The notes below the pieces were generated by a model, which did not search any database, was not told where the DNA came from, and worked only from the letters and a program-made list of their open reading frames with translations. Below are positions 44,882 to 54,786 of a stretch of DNA of 64,000 nucleotides, in pieces. This stretch comes from Paenibacillus wynnii. GTDB taxonomy: Bacteria; Bacillota; Bacilli; Paenibacillales; Paenibacillaceae. The stretch's first letter is position 1. Each line of letters opens with the position of its first letter. The DNA lies in contig NZ_JQCR01000002.1 of NCBI RefSeq assembly GCF_000757885.1, forward strand, positions 2,604,001-2,668,000, read 5' to 3'. The translations under genes were made by a program, and so were the position numbers.

Positions 44882-47677
44882 TTAGAACTGCATTGCTATG
44901 ATTTCATCGATTTTTGTTGTTGCTGTTGGATCAGCCGCAATAAGCCGGTTATAAACGGCTTGATCTTGTACCGTATTGCTCTTTATCAGTGAAGCTAAGT
45001 ACCAGCGTGCAATTTCCTGATTAGTAGCATCTGAATAATCTTCGGTTAAGCCACTATGCAGCGTAGCTGTTGCCGCTGAAAGTTGTTTAGACAAGTACTG
45101 TATCTTGCCAGCGTTCAACGCTATCCCTGGAGTAACGGTGAGTGAGCGTCCTTTTAATTCCTCAGCAGATAGAGTTTTCATATATTCTATATCCATCAGA
45201 ACATGGCTGTACGCTTGGAGTCCGATAGTAAGGCTTGGTTGCATATTACCAGCTCGCAGGGTTACATCCGGAGTTTGTGTGTAAGCTGCTTGAGCCAGAT
45301 CGTAGGAGCGACTGATAATAGTGCCATACCAATCTACCTCCCAGAGGTTATTACTGTTTATTATATCTGCATAATTATCATTGAAACCAAGTTTTAAGGT
45401 AGCCTTGGCTGCCTCGGGGTCTCCTGATATCATCTGAATTTTACCGATATTTAATGCAATGTTAGGCGTAATCGAGAAAGGACGTCCCTGCATTTGTTCA
45501 GTCGGGAGTGTCTTTAAATGTTCCACGCCAGCAACGACATGGTTATAGGCGTCAAGTGCTGTTTTGAAGTATTCCTTCTGCTTCACTTCGTCCTTTTGAA
45601 CAAAAGCTTCATGACCTAAAGCATAGGAACGGCTAATCAAATCCTCATACCATTGAATATCCCAATTGAACTTATCCGTATTATCTCGGAATATCTCATA
45701 AGCTTTGTCACTTTGACCCTTCAAATCATAATTGCTAACCAATTGTTTTAAGAGATTTTTGTTATACGGTTCATCCTCTAATGCTCTTGTCAGCACACTT
45801 TCAGCTTCAGTAAGGAACTGTTCATCCTTGTTTTGGCTAAATACCTGCTGGTCCAGAGACGATAGATAAATGGCGGCTTCAGGATGGTTAGGACGGGTCT
45901 TCAATACTTCCATCAAGGGTGCCTTGATCTCTTCATAAGATTGACTTACTGGAAGCAACTGTTTGGCCTTAACAGCGGAATTGCTCGATCCGATGTAAGT
46001 AATCGACAGGAACAGTATGAATACAGTACAGGCTGCAAGTACACCTAAATACCCCAGGCGAACTCCGGCTTTATTCCAACCTTTGCGTAAAGGCTTGCTT
46101 TCCATGACAGCCGCCATTCCGGCGAGGCCCAGGAAAACCAATATACCCATAAACGCGTAGCTCATATTGAAATCCAGTAAACTATGAACAAGAATAGATA
46201 AGGCGATGATGAGATAAAAGAAGCCATTCTGATATTCATCCTTGTCCCGCTTGATGTAAGCACGAATGTATTTATAGAAAATATATAGAATGAAACTCAT
46301 AAATACGATAAATCCCAAAATCCCAACTTCAACTAAATACTGAAGGAAGAAGTTATGAACTTGGCGGCTGGTATACGGATTGTTCTGATAATGCTCATAG
46401 AGTGAGGACCAACCGCCGCCCCCTGCTCCCAGAACAGGATAATCCTTTACAACCTTCAGTGCATCTTTGTAGAAAGTAAATCGTTCTAATACGCTGTGCT
46501 GTTTGAAATTGATATTTTCTAAGCGTGTTTCCATGTTGGCTGGTAAGATCGCCCGGGCACTAGTGCCCACGAACAGAAAAGCTACCAATCCTATCAAAAC
46601 AACAGAACCGAGTGGAATCCATAGTCCTGTTAATTTGCGGGATTCCCAACTGCCAAGTTTCTTTTCCAGCCAAGGTGCAGCATAACGCTGAATAACCCAG
46701 CCCAGACCGGCCACAATCAGTGAGGCTCCCAATAAGAAACCCCAGCCCTTAAATGCAGCAGAAGAGGTGAATTTGGTATTCAGCTCTATTCCTAGAGTAG
46801 TTATTGGATTTGTAATTAGAAGAGACGTAATACCTGCGATAGCGAGATGCACAATCCATAGGATTTGCTGTGCCGGCTTCAGGAATAACAACAGCAGTAT
46901 AAATACCACTGGGAGTAACACGAGTCCACCACGGGATAACGTTAATAAAATCGATACTATAATAGGTACAAGCATAAAACCATGTGTAAGTGTTCCGTAC
47001 CATTTACGAGAGCGAATCAGTGCGAAAACAGCAACAAACAGAAAAGCCATTAGAAAAGCGGCATATGTATTCGCATATTGAAAGATGGAAGTGAGCCTTA
47101 AACCATTAGAGTCGGTCATCACAGCGTCCAAATACTTGCCATTCTGCACAGTATTAGAGAACCAACCCACCAAACCGCCAGCCAGCCTCCATGATCCAAG
47201 CCAATTCAGGAGTCCGAAGCCTACTATGAAATAAGCTATAGCAAGCAGAGCATTTTGAATGACAACATTTAGTTGCTTTTGCTTAAAGAGATATAACGTT
47301 ATAATGAAAACTGCTGCATACATACTCTGAATGAACAGCATATCCATCGCCATATAGCGCGATACAGCGACAAAAAGTGATAAGGCATAGGTGACCGGAA
47401 GCAAAAGTGCGGCTACTGCCAGTACATCACGCTGCTCTAAAAGCTGGAACTTCTTATAATACAAGCCGATCCATACTAGCAACATCAGAGCACCAAGCAT
47501 TGCTGACACATATAAAGGTTTCTCGAAGTCTATCAACAGTCCATTAAACAATCCTACCTGAAACGGGGTCCATAATAAAAATAGAATAAAAGCGATAACC
47601 AGAGCCCATATAGCACTAGGTATCTTTTCAACATTTCTCGACTGTAAAGCATTTTTACCGTATACTGGTTTCGACAC
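44882..47677 (-). CDS. O-antigen-ligase-like membrane protein with TPR domain
   Basis: A 931-residue protein. About twelve hydrophobic helices fill residues 20-560, with a Wzy_C/WaaL-type block around VVKDYPVLGAGGGGWSSLYE and QVHNFFLQYLVEVGILGF (about 410-460). The soluble C-terminus (about 575-931) has TPR-like helices with an internal duplication: two segments share SYxLxxxA...ITPNIALNIGKIQ or VTPGIALNAGKIQ. Similar proteins ligate glycans to S-layer protein or wall polymers (WsfB in Geobacillus). It is divergent from the exporter gene. The ligase role is inferred. Confidence 0.85.
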   Translation of the reverse strand: MSKPVYGKNALQSRNVEKIPSAIWALVIAFILFLLWTPFQVGLFNGLLIDFEKPLYVSAMLGALMLLVWIGLYYKKFQLLEQRDVLAVAALLLPVTYALSLFVAVSRYMAMDMLFIQSMYAAVFIITLYLFKQKQLNVVIQNALLAIAYFIVGFGLLNWLGSWRLAGGLVGWFSNTVQNGKYLDAVMTDSNGLRLTSIFQYANTYAAFLMAFLFVAVFALIRSRKWYGTLTHGFMLVPIIVSILLTLSRGGLVLLPVVFILLLLFLKPAQQILWIVHLAIAGITSLLITNPITTLGIELNTKFTSSAAFKGWGFLLGASLIVAGLGWVIQRYAAPWLEKKLGSWESRKLTGLWIPLGSVVLIGLVAFLFVGTSARAILPANMETRLENINFKQHSVLERFTFYKDALKVVKDYPVLGAGGGGWSSLYEHYQNNPYTSRQVHNFFLQYLVEVGILGFIVFMSFILYIFYKYIRAYIKRDKDEYQNGFFYLIIALSILVHSLLDFNMSYAFMGILVFLGLAGMAAVMESKPLRKGWNKAGVRLGYLGVLAACTVFILFLSITYIGSSNSAVKAKQLLPVSQSYEEIKAPLMEVLKTRPNHPEAAIYLSSLDQQVFSQNKDEQFLTEAESVLTRALEDEPYNKNLLKQLVSNYDLKGQSDKAYEIFRDNTDKFNWDIQWYEDLISRSYALGHEAFVQKDEVKQKEYFKTALDAYNHVVAGVEHLKTLPTEQMQGRPFSITPNIALNIGKIQMISGDPEAAKATLKLGFNDNYADIINSNNLWEVDWYGTIISRSYDLAQAAYTQTPDVTLRAGNMQPSLTIGLQAYSHVLMDIEYMKTLSAEELKGRSLTVTPGIALNAGKIQYLSKQLSAATATLHSGLTEDYSDATNQEIARWYLASLIKSNTVQDQAVYNRLIAADPTATTKIDEIIAMQF

Positions 47678-47773
47678 GTTATGATCTCCTTTTTCTGTAG
47701 GTACGAGGATATTTTAGCATATGAAGGTAGAGTGAGCCAGTTCTATAAACTAAAACGAAAGAAGCGACATAAA

Positions 47774-48577
47774 ATGTTTTTACGAACAACCTTACAAAGC
47801 ATTGTTTCACATAGGTATTTGATTAAAAATTTTATGATAAAAGACTTGAAAACTAGATATGCTGGATCTGCAATAGGCTTTTTGTGGTCAGTAATTCATC
47901 CATTATCTACCCTTGCTGTATACTCTCTAGTTTACTCTTGGATGCTTAATATGAGAGTGGGTCTTGAATTTGGGACTGATAACTTTACTATTTGGCTTTT
48001 TGCTGGATTACTTCCTTGGATATTTTTTGCTGAAACTATAAGCCGCTCTACATCTATAGTGTTTGATAATGCCAACTTGATAAAAAAGACGGTTTTTCCA
48101 TCTGAGGTTTTACCAGTCTCTCTTCTATTTTCTAATTTAGTAAATTTTCTGATTGGCTTTTTTATTTTGATCTGTGGGATATTTATTACGGGGGGACATA
48201 TATCCATAGCCTCTTTTCTGTCTATTTTCATTTATATTATTCCTCTAATGTTGATGACTTTAGGGTTTAGCTGGTTATGTTCAAGCCTGAATGTATTTTT
48301 TAGAGATTTAGGACAAATTATTAGTGTTGTTCTTAATATTATCTTTTATGCAAGTGCTATTATATACCCACTTAATGTTATCCCCCAGCAAGCGAGGGGA
48401 TGGTTTTTTTGGAATCCGTTAATTCATGTTATACAGGGTATAAGACTTAGCTTATTTAAAGGTGAGATTATAGGGGATTTAGAATTAATATATTTATATT
48501 GTTTTGCAATAGTTCTATTTATGTTAGGTCAATTTATATTTCAAAAAACAAAAAAAGGATTTGTTGATGTAATATGA
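47774..48577 (+). CDS. wzm: Glycan ABC exporter permease (Wzm/TagG-like)
   Basis: A permease of about 267 residues of the ABC-2 polysaccharide type with six helices. It has YLIKNFMIKDLKTRYAGSAI at the amphipathic N-terminus, SVIHPLSTLAVYSLVYS and a C-terminal KTKKGFVDVI. The ATG at 47774 is preferred as the family's usual start; a 31-codon extension to 47681 has no ribosome site. It pairs with the next ATPase (4-bp overlap) to move lipid-linked glycan across the membrane. Confidence 0.93.
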   Translation: MFLRTTLQSIVSHRYLIKNFMIKDLKTRYAGSAIGFLWSVIHPLSTLAVYSLVYSWMLNMRVGLEFGTDNFTIWLFAGLLPWIFFAETISRSTSIVFDNANLIKKTVFPSEVLPVSLLFSNLVNFLIGFFILICGIFITGGHISIASFLSIFIYIIPLMLMTLGFSWLCSSLNVFFRDLGQIISVVLNIIFYASAIIYPLNVIPQQARGWFFWNPLIHVIQGIRLSLFKGEIIGDLELIYLYCFAIVLFMLGQFIFQKTKKGFVDVI

Positions 48578-49884
48578 TAAACGATTTTGCAGTTGAAATA
48601 GACAAAGTAAGTAAGACCTACAAAGTCTATGAAAAGCCTTATCATAGACTGGCAGAAATGTTTAATTTGAAGAAGTCTCATCAGGAAATTCATGCATTAA
48701 AAGATATTTCTTTTAATGTTCTTAGAGGACGCACATATGGTATTGTGGGTCCCAATGGTTCAGGGAAAAGTACATTACTGCAAATTATTACTGGGATTCT
48801 TCAACCTTCACGGGGTTCAGTAAAAGTGAAAGGAAGAATTTCTGCATTATTGGAACTAGGTGCGGGTTTTAATCCGGAGTATACAGGAATAGAAAATATT
48901 TATTTGTACGCCTCGATTTTAGGAGTGGAAAAGGTTGAGATCGATAAAAAAATTGATGACATTATTAACTTTGCTCAAATAGGAAACTTTATTAACCGTG
49001 CTGTTAAAACATATAGTAGTGGCATGTTTGTACGACTTGCTTTTGCAGTAGCTATTAATGTAGAACCGGACATCTTAATTGTTGATGAAGCATTGGCAGT
49101 AGGAGATGAAAGTTTTCAAAGAAAGTGTTTTCGTAAATTTGAGGAAATGAAAGAAAAGGGAATAACAATACTATTCGTTACTCACAGCCTTGGGTTGGTA
49201 AAGCAATTCTGTGATGAAGCAGTATTAATTTATAAAGGTGATTTAATTACTCAGGGCCATCCTAATGATGTTATAAATGTCTACACAAAACTTATAGCTG
49301 ACATGGAAGAAAACATGGGACTAAAAGAGATAATAACGGATAAAGAATCAATCGGAGAAAATATCCAAAATTCAGAAACTGAAATTGCCGAAATCCAACC
49401 AGAGCAGAGTATATCTTCTGAATTTCGTTATGGAAATGGTGAAGGGAAAATAATATCCTTTAAATTACTCGGAGAAGTAGGGAACATATCGAGGATATTT
49501 AATCAAGGAGAAAAAATTACTGTAATTATGCAAATCAAGTATGGTAAATATACTCCTTCTTCTTTAGCTGCTTATACGGTTAAGACGATATCAGGAGTTG
49601 AGGTAACAGGAACTAATACTAGTTATGAAAACATTGATCTTCTTGATAGAGAACAAGGAGATGTGTTAAGTATTAAATTCACTCAAAAAATAGCTCTGAA
49701 TGCGGGAGACTACGTAGTTTCGCTGGGGTTTATCGAATTAGTAAATGATAATATCATTGTAATGGATCGCAGATATGACGTACTAACATTTAAGGTAACA
49801 GAAACTAAAAAGGCTACAGGCCTTGTTGATCCAAATGTTGATGTTTCTGTTGTTGTAGAAACTACAATTGCAAACGTGGAGTGA
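48574..49884 (+). CDS. wzt: Glycan ABC exporter ATPase with C-terminal Wzt-like domain
   Basis: A 436-residue protein. The ATPase (about residues 1-245) has Walker A GPNGSGKST (59-67), signature YSSGMFVRLAFAVAI and Walker B ILIVDEALAVGD. After an acidic linker, residues about 285-436 form a beta-rich Wzt_C-type domain (FNQGEKITVIMQIKYGKYTP, NAGDYVVSLGFIEL). In E. coli O8/O9a this domain recognises the capped end of the finished glycan and gates export. Its presence predicts that the glycan here also carries a non-reducing-end cap. Confidence 0.94.
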   Translation: MINDFAVEIDKVSKTYKVYEKPYHRLAEMFNLKKSHQEIHALKDISFNVLRGRTYGIVGPNGSGKSTLLQIITGILQPSRGSVKVKGRISALLELGAGFNPEYTGIENIYLYASILGVEKVEIDKKIDDIINFAQIGNFINRAVKTYSSGMFVRLAFAVAINVEPDILIVDEALAVGDESFQRKCFRKFEEMKEKGITILFVTHSLGLVKQFCDEAVLIYKGDLITQGHPNDVINVYTKLIADMEENMGLKEIITDKESIGENIQNSETEIAEIQPEQSISSEFRYGNGEGKIISFKLLGEVGNISRIFNQGEKITVIMQIKYGKYTPSSLAAYTVKTISGVEVTGTNTSYENIDLLDREQGDVLSIKFTQKIALNAGDYVVSLGFIELVNDNIIVMDRRYDVLTFKVTETKKATGLVDPNVDVSVVVETTIANVE

Positions 49885-49888
49885 TAAA

Positions 49889-50884
49889 ATGAGAACATTT
49901 TTCAAAGATGATAGCAAACACTCAATTAGAAATGGAATAATTGACTTCTCTGAAAGTCTACATTACTATTCTGATCTCGATCAGGAAAAAATGAAAAACA
50001 TAATTGCAAGTTCACGTATTCATGGATGGAGAAAGACGATATTTGAGGAATTCTCAGATAACAAGTTTCTTTTAGACATTATTTCTGATGAATCAAGAGC
50101 GGATTGGCAGTATCTTCTCCCACTTGATCATAATTCCATTGCTTTAGATATTGGAGCTGGATGGGGCACCATATCAATACCTTTAGCAAGAAATATAAAA
50201 CATGTTGTAGCTCTTGACGGAACAATTGACAGACTAGAGTTTCTAGCATTAAGAGCATTACAAGATAAAATAGAAAATATAACCGTTGTTCATGCAGATG
50301 TATTTCAGCATCCATTCAAAAAAGAGCAATTCGATATTGTATCTTTCAATGGTGTCCTTGAGTGGGTAGGTGTTGGAGATGATGCAGATCCGATGCAAAA
50401 GCAATTGGAAGCGCTGAAGATAGCCTATGGTTTATTAAAAAAAGGTGGATATCTGTATATAGGGATTGAGAATGCTCAAGGACTTAAATATTTCTTAGGA
50501 GAACCGGATGATCATACTAATATCAAATATATTAGTTATTTAGATAGGGAAGAAGCTAATAGTCTGAGTCAAAAACACAATATGCGCCCTTACAAAACCT
50601 ACACGTATTCTAAAGAGGGATATCATAATCTTCTCAAAAATGCCGGATTCGATGAAATTGAATACTACTATCCTCGCCCAGATTATAAAAAGATTGAAAT
50701 GCTACAAAACTTGGGAGATTCAAATGTTTCTGATTTTGTAGTGGAATCAATTCGAAATACTAAGCCTAATGATTCAATAAACGAACGTGTTAATGATTTG
50801 GAGAAAGTACTCAATGATTACGGGAATTTAGAACCCTTTCCTGCTTCATATAGTATTGTTGCTCGTAAGGAGACTGATAAATAA
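49889..50884 (+). CDS. SAM-dependent methyltransferase, likely glycan-capping
   Basis: A 331-residue class I methyltransferase. It has SAM motif I in IALDIGAGWGTISIPLARN (about residues 83-101), acidic VALDG for the ribose, VVHADVF and the motif IV-like FDIVSFNGVLEWVG. GGAG lies 7 nt before ATG 49889. Its stop overlaps the start of the kinase-like gene by one base. Directly after a Wzt with C-terminal domain and before a kinase with coiled coil, it matches the methyltransferase half of WbdD. The target is inferred, not seen. Confidence 0.85.
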   Translation: MRTFFKDDSKHSIRNGIIDFSESLHYYSDLDQEKMKNIIASSRIHGWRKTIFEEFSDNKFLLDIISDESRADWQYLLPLDHNSIALDIGAGWGTISIPLARNIKHVVALDGTIDRLEFLALRALQDKIENITVVHADVFQHPFKKEQFDIVSFNGVLEWVGVGDDADPMQKQLEALKIAYGLLKKGGYLYIGIENAQGLKYFLGEPDDHTNIKYISYLDREEANSLSQKHNMRPYKTYTYSKEGYHNLLKNAGFDEIEYYYPRPDYKKIEMLQNLGDSNVSDFVVESIRNTKPNDSINERVNDLEKVLNDYGNLEPFPASYSIVARKETDK

Positions 50885-52431
50885 TGATTCCGCAAATTAA
50901 GGATTATCTAGATGTAAATTGGGATAGATTTTTTGATACAAAACCTGTTAATCTTCAAATGTTACTAATTTCAAATCCACAAGGAAAAAAAATAACGCAT
51001 GGCAAATGCACGTTGCTTATTTTTAAAAATAATGAATCACAGCCTTCAATAGTTAGTAAGTTCATGAGAACAAGAGATGGTGAGGTAGGAAAAATAACTC
51101 AGGAAAATCGTTTTCTTCATGTTCTGAAAGAATGTGCGATATCACCAGATCCCCTTGATCTTGTTGAGATTAATGGGAGGATCGTAGCATTCGAACAATA
51201 TAGAAATGGCACCTCGTTGAAAAAAGTAATGCAGAAAAAAGTAAATAAGCTAAGTATAAGCTCCATTGATGAAATTTTAGATGATATCTCCGATGATTTT
51301 GAAAAAACAGCTGTATTATTAAAAGTACTTAATTCCCCATTAAGAGACTCAGAATGTACTAATAATTCATATTTTGACAGAGCTATAAAAGAAGTAAACG
51401 CTTTGTATGAATTATTGGATCTCTCTAACGTGCATATTAAACAAATCAATACAATAATTGAGAGTTACAATGAAAAAGAGAAATCTAGCAAATTAGTTCA
51501 TTTTGATTTTACGCCATCGAATATATTAAAAGACAACAACAGTTTTTCTCTAATAGACTTTGAATTCAGTAACCTATCAAAACATGGTTTTTTAGATCCT
51601 TATCGGTATATATTTTATTACTCTTATATGTTGTACGAACTAGGTATTTGTAACTATCAGTCCTATGAAGAAAATTTCTATGATTTTTTTAAAAAAAATG
51701 AGAAATTTAACAAATTAATTGAGGGTTTTTTTAATAAAACAATTGATGGTGATAAATACTGCGATAAAATATTTTTTGAATATATGATCTTATTTCTTTT
51801 ATCGAATGTTCAATTACAAATTGATGAAACCAATTTTATTGATAAGAAATTTATAGAACAGAGTAGTAATTTAATAAATTTATCTCTTAATATAATTAAT
51901 AATGTGGATATAAATATCAACTCATATAATAACAGTAGTTCTTCAGAACAGTATAATGAATTAACAAGATATAAATCTGTGATTAAGGAAAAAGATAAAC
52001 AGCTAGATCATAACATCTCGTATATTGCAGAGTGTCACCAAGCAATTAAAGAAAAGGATAGCCAACTTGAAAAAAATGTGGAGTATATTTCCGAATGCCA
52101 TCAAGCAATTAAAGAAAAGGATAGCCAACTCGAGAAAAATATAGATTATATTTCCAAATGCCACAAAGTAATTGAGGAAAAGGACAATCAACTTAAAGAC
52201 AATGTGAAGTATATCGCAGAGTGTCATCAAACAATTAAAGAAAAAGAAAATCAACTTGAAGCGAATTTGAATTATATCGCGAATTGCCATCAAGAAATTG
52301 CTATTCAGAATGATCAGTTGCATAAATTAGAACTTGAATTGCAATTCTACAAGAAATCAAGGGTACAGCAGGTACAAAATACAACCAAAAATGAACTTAT
52401 AAAAATAGTGAAAAAAATTAGAAAAAGGTGA
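50884..52431 (+). CDS. Kinase-like protein with 21-residue-repeat coiled coil (WbdD-like chain terminator candidate)
   Basis: A 515-residue protein. Residues about 1-330 fit an APH/ePK-like kinase: catalytic loop VHFDFTPSN (H206, D208, N213) and metal-binding LIDFEFS (D225). Residues about 362-489 are a coiled coil of near-identical 21-residue (three-heptad) repeats, each with a Cys-His pair (C384, C405, C426, C447, C468). The last 15 residues are a basic helix (LIKIVKKIRKR) that could bind membrane. WbdD of E. coli has a methyltransferase, kinase, coiled-coil ruler and membrane-binding end in this order; here the methyltransferase is the preceding gene. Confidence 0.75.
   Translation: MIPQIKDYLDVNWDRFFDTKPVNLQMLLISNPQGKKITHGKCTLLIFKNNESQPSIVSKFMRTRDGEVGKITQENRFLHVLKECAISPDPLDLVEINGRIVAFEQYRNGTSLKKVMQKKVNKLSISSIDEILDDISDDFEKTAVLLKVLNSPLRDSECTNNSYFDRAIKEVNALYELLDLSNVHIKQINTIIESYNEKEKSSKLVHFDFTPSNILKDNNSFSLIDFEFSNLSKHGFLDPYRYIFYYSYMLYELGICNYQSYEENFYDFFKKNEKFNKLIEGFFNKTIDGDKYCDKIFFEYMILFLLSNVQLQIDETNFIDKKFIEQSSNLINLSLNIINNVDININSYNNSSSSEQYNELTRYKSVIKEKDKQLDHNISYIAECHQAIKEKDSQLEKNVEYISECHQAIKEKDSQLEKNIDYISKCHKVIEEKDNQLKDNVKYIAECHQTIKEKENQLEANLNYIANCHQEIAIQNDQLHKLELELQFYKKSRVQQVQNTTKNELIKIVKKIRKR
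51967..52350 (+). repeat. 63-bp in-frame repeat encoding the coiled coil
   Basis: About five full copies and a diverged sixth of a 63-bp unit. The two near 52033 and 52096 share long identical stretches (e.g. CAAGCAATTAAAGAAAAGGA). Copy-number change by recombination would lengthen or shorten the coil in steps of three heptads without breaking the frame. Confidence 0.9.
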
Positions 52432-52436
52432 AAAAA

Positions 52437-54755
52437 ATGCTTGAAAAGGCATGTGATGTTGTAATTCCCGTCTATAATGCAGCTTTAGAACTTGAAGAAT
52501 GTATCAACTCATTATTACTTCATACTAACTTATCCAATAACAGAATTATTATTATAAATGATTGTAGCCCAGATCCACTAGTAAATAAATATTTGGGTAC
52601 AATAAACCAAAGTGAACAAATCATAATTCTCCAGAATGATGAAAATCTTGGGTTCGTTGGTACGGTTAATAGAGGAATGTCATCCTCTACGAATGATATT
52701 GTTTTGTTGAATAGCGACACAATAGTAACAAAGAATTGGTTGGATAAAATAATTGAAGTTGCATACTCTGACCCATCTATAGCTACCGTCACCCCTCTCA
52801 CAAATAATGGAAGCATATGCTCTATACCTCATTTCTTAGAAGATAACCCAATTCCTTTAGGTTACACTATAGACTCTTTTGCAGAATTTATTGAGAGGAC
52901 CTCATTAAGAAAATATTTCGAGATTCCTACCGCAGTCGGGTTTTGTATGTTTATTAAGAGAAATGTAATTAGTGAAGTTGGTCTATTTGACCAAGAGAAT
53001 TTTGGTAAAGGATACGGAGAAGAAAATGATTTTTGTTGTCGAGTTATCGAGCATGGATATAAGAATATATTAGATGATCACACTTTTATTTTTCATAAGG
53101 GTTCTATGTCTTTCCAGGGTGAGAAACTTGCACTTCTAAAAAAGAATTTAAAAACATTAAACAAAAAATATCCTTATTATGATAGAAATATACATGAATT
53201 TATAACTAGAAATCCTTTGAAAGTAATACATGAAAATATAAATTTGCGATTAAATTCTTATGTTGATTCTCATGAAACTAAGGGAAATTTATTATTTGTA
53301 CTCCATAATTTCTTTGACGAAAGTTATACTCAACCCATTGGTGGGACGGAATATCATGTGAAGGATATAGTTGAGGGGCTTGATGACTTTTTTGCCTATG
53401 TATTAGTAACAAATGGGCATGAAATTGTATTGAAACAATATTTTAAAGGTAAAATGTTGTCTAAATATAATTTCCCGTTAGAGGAACCAATCACTCTACA
53501 GCATTTTCACCACAGGGAATATAGTGACATTGTCGAGAAGATAATTAATTCTTTCGAGATTAGTATTATTCATATACATCATTTAATTAGACATACGTTT
53601 GACGTTCCTTATATTGCTAGTAAATATGGAATCAAAACTATTTTCAGTCTTCATGATTATTATTTATTTTGCCCTAGAGTCAATCTTCTAGATGTTAATA
53701 ATGAGTATTGTAAAGATGTGAGATCTCAAGATAAGTGTAGCTCTTGTCTTAGAGAAACATATGGATTTCATACTACCTTCATCAATAAATGGAAAGAAGA
53801 AGTAGAAAGCATGATGTCCCGTGTGGATTTATTCGTTACTCCTTCTGAATTCACAAAGACGATGTTTGAAGAAGAATTTAATTCAATTAAAGATAAACTA
53901 ATAGCTATTGAGCATGGTATTTTGAGAGTGGAATTGAATAAAGTAGATCATGAATGCAATAGTAAGTCATGGAATATAGGGTTTCTTGGAGGATTATCAC
54001 CAAATAAAGGCAGCGATTTAATTTATCAACTAGTTACTAAATTTCCAAAGAACAAGGTGAATTGGCATCTTATTGGAGGGTTAGGAGATCAAAAACTCAA
54101 CTTGCTTAACCAGAACAATGTCCAAAAGCATGGACCCTATGCAAGAGAAAATTTAAGCGAGATAATTAAAAATATTAACTTAGATATAATATGTTTACTC
54201 TCTCCATGGCCAGAGACGTATTCGTACACACTTACGGAAGCTTGGAATCATGGAATTCCTGTTATAGTTACTCCCGTAGGTGCGCTTAAAGAAAGAGTTG
54301 AGAAGGCCGGCGGAGGATGGGTTGCTGATTCATTATCATTAGAAGATGTAATCAGTAAGTTGAACCAGGTTATTAATAATGAAACAGAGTACTTGGATAT
54401 AAAGAATAGTATTAAAAGAACTAGAATAAAAACACAGTCTGAAATGATTGAACAATATCATCAATTATATGAAGGATATTCATCTCTTCAGTATGAAAGA
54501 TACAATAATGGATTTGATAATCATAGTTTAATGGGCTCTCTTAAATATTATCATCCAATATCCGATTCATCCGAATCAATAGGTCAATACAATAATCATA
54601 TTCAATCTTTAGAAGCTGAATTAATAGCCATGAAAGCAACGATTGGATGGAAGGTATTAACGATTTTGCGTACAAGGAATAGATTCGCTCTAAAACTAGG
54701 GAAAAAAGGTATATATATAATATTAAGATTGAAAAACAGTATGAAGAAAAGATAA
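52437..54755 (+). CDS. Two-domain glycosyltransferase (GT2 plus GT4)
   Basis: A 772-residue enzyme. The N-terminal GT2 domain (about residues 5-260) has VVIPVYN, NDCSPD, LLNSDTIV and a GEENDFCCRVIEHG acceptor-side block. The C-terminal GT4/GT1-type domain (about 285-700) has FVLHNFFDESYTQPIGGTEY, FLGGLSPNKGSD and SPWPETYSYTLTEAWNHGIP (nucleotide-sugar site). Two linked transferases suggest it builds a disaccharide repeat. The ATG at 52437 has AAAGGTG 7 nt upstream. It directly follows the kinase gene, in AT-rich sequence. Confidence 0.88.
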   Translation: MLEKACDVVIPVYNAALELEECINSLLLHTNLSNNRIIIINDCSPDPLVNKYLGTINQSEQIIILQNDENLGFVGTVNRGMSSSTNDIVLLNSDTIVTKNWLDKIIEVAYSDPSIATVTPLTNNGSICSIPHFLEDNPIPLGYTIDSFAEFIERTSLRKYFEIPTAVGFCMFIKRNVISEVGLFDQENFGKGYGEENDFCCRVIEHGYKNILDDHTFIFHKGSMSFQGEKLALLKKNLKTLNKKYPYYDRNIHEFITRNPLKVIHENINLRLNSYVDSHETKGNLLFVLHNFFDESYTQPIGGTEYHVKDIVEGLDDFFAYVLVTNGHEIVLKQYFKGKMLSKYNFPLEEPITLQHFHHREYSDIVEKIINSFEISIIHIHHLIRHTFDVPYIASKYGIKTIFSLHDYYLFCPRVNLLDVNNEYCKDVRSQDKCSSCLRETYGFHTTFINKWKEEVESMMSRVDLFVTPSEFTKTMFEEEFNSIKDKLIAIEHGILRVELNKVDHECNSKSWNIGFLGGLSPNKGSDLIYQLVTKFPKNKVNWHLIGGLGDQKLNLLNQNNVQKHGPYARENLSEIIKNINLDIICLLSPWPETYSYTLTEAWNHGIPVIVTPVGALKERVEKAGGGWVADSLSLEDVISKLNQVINNETEYLDIKNSIKRTRIKTQSEMIEQYHQLYEGYSSLQYERYNNGFDNHSLMGSLKYYHPISDSSESIGQYNNHIQSLEAELIAMKATIGWKVLTILRTRNRFALKLGKKGIYIILRLKNSMKKR

Positions 54756-54786
54756 TTAATACTACCAGAAGAAATAGGTGTAACTA

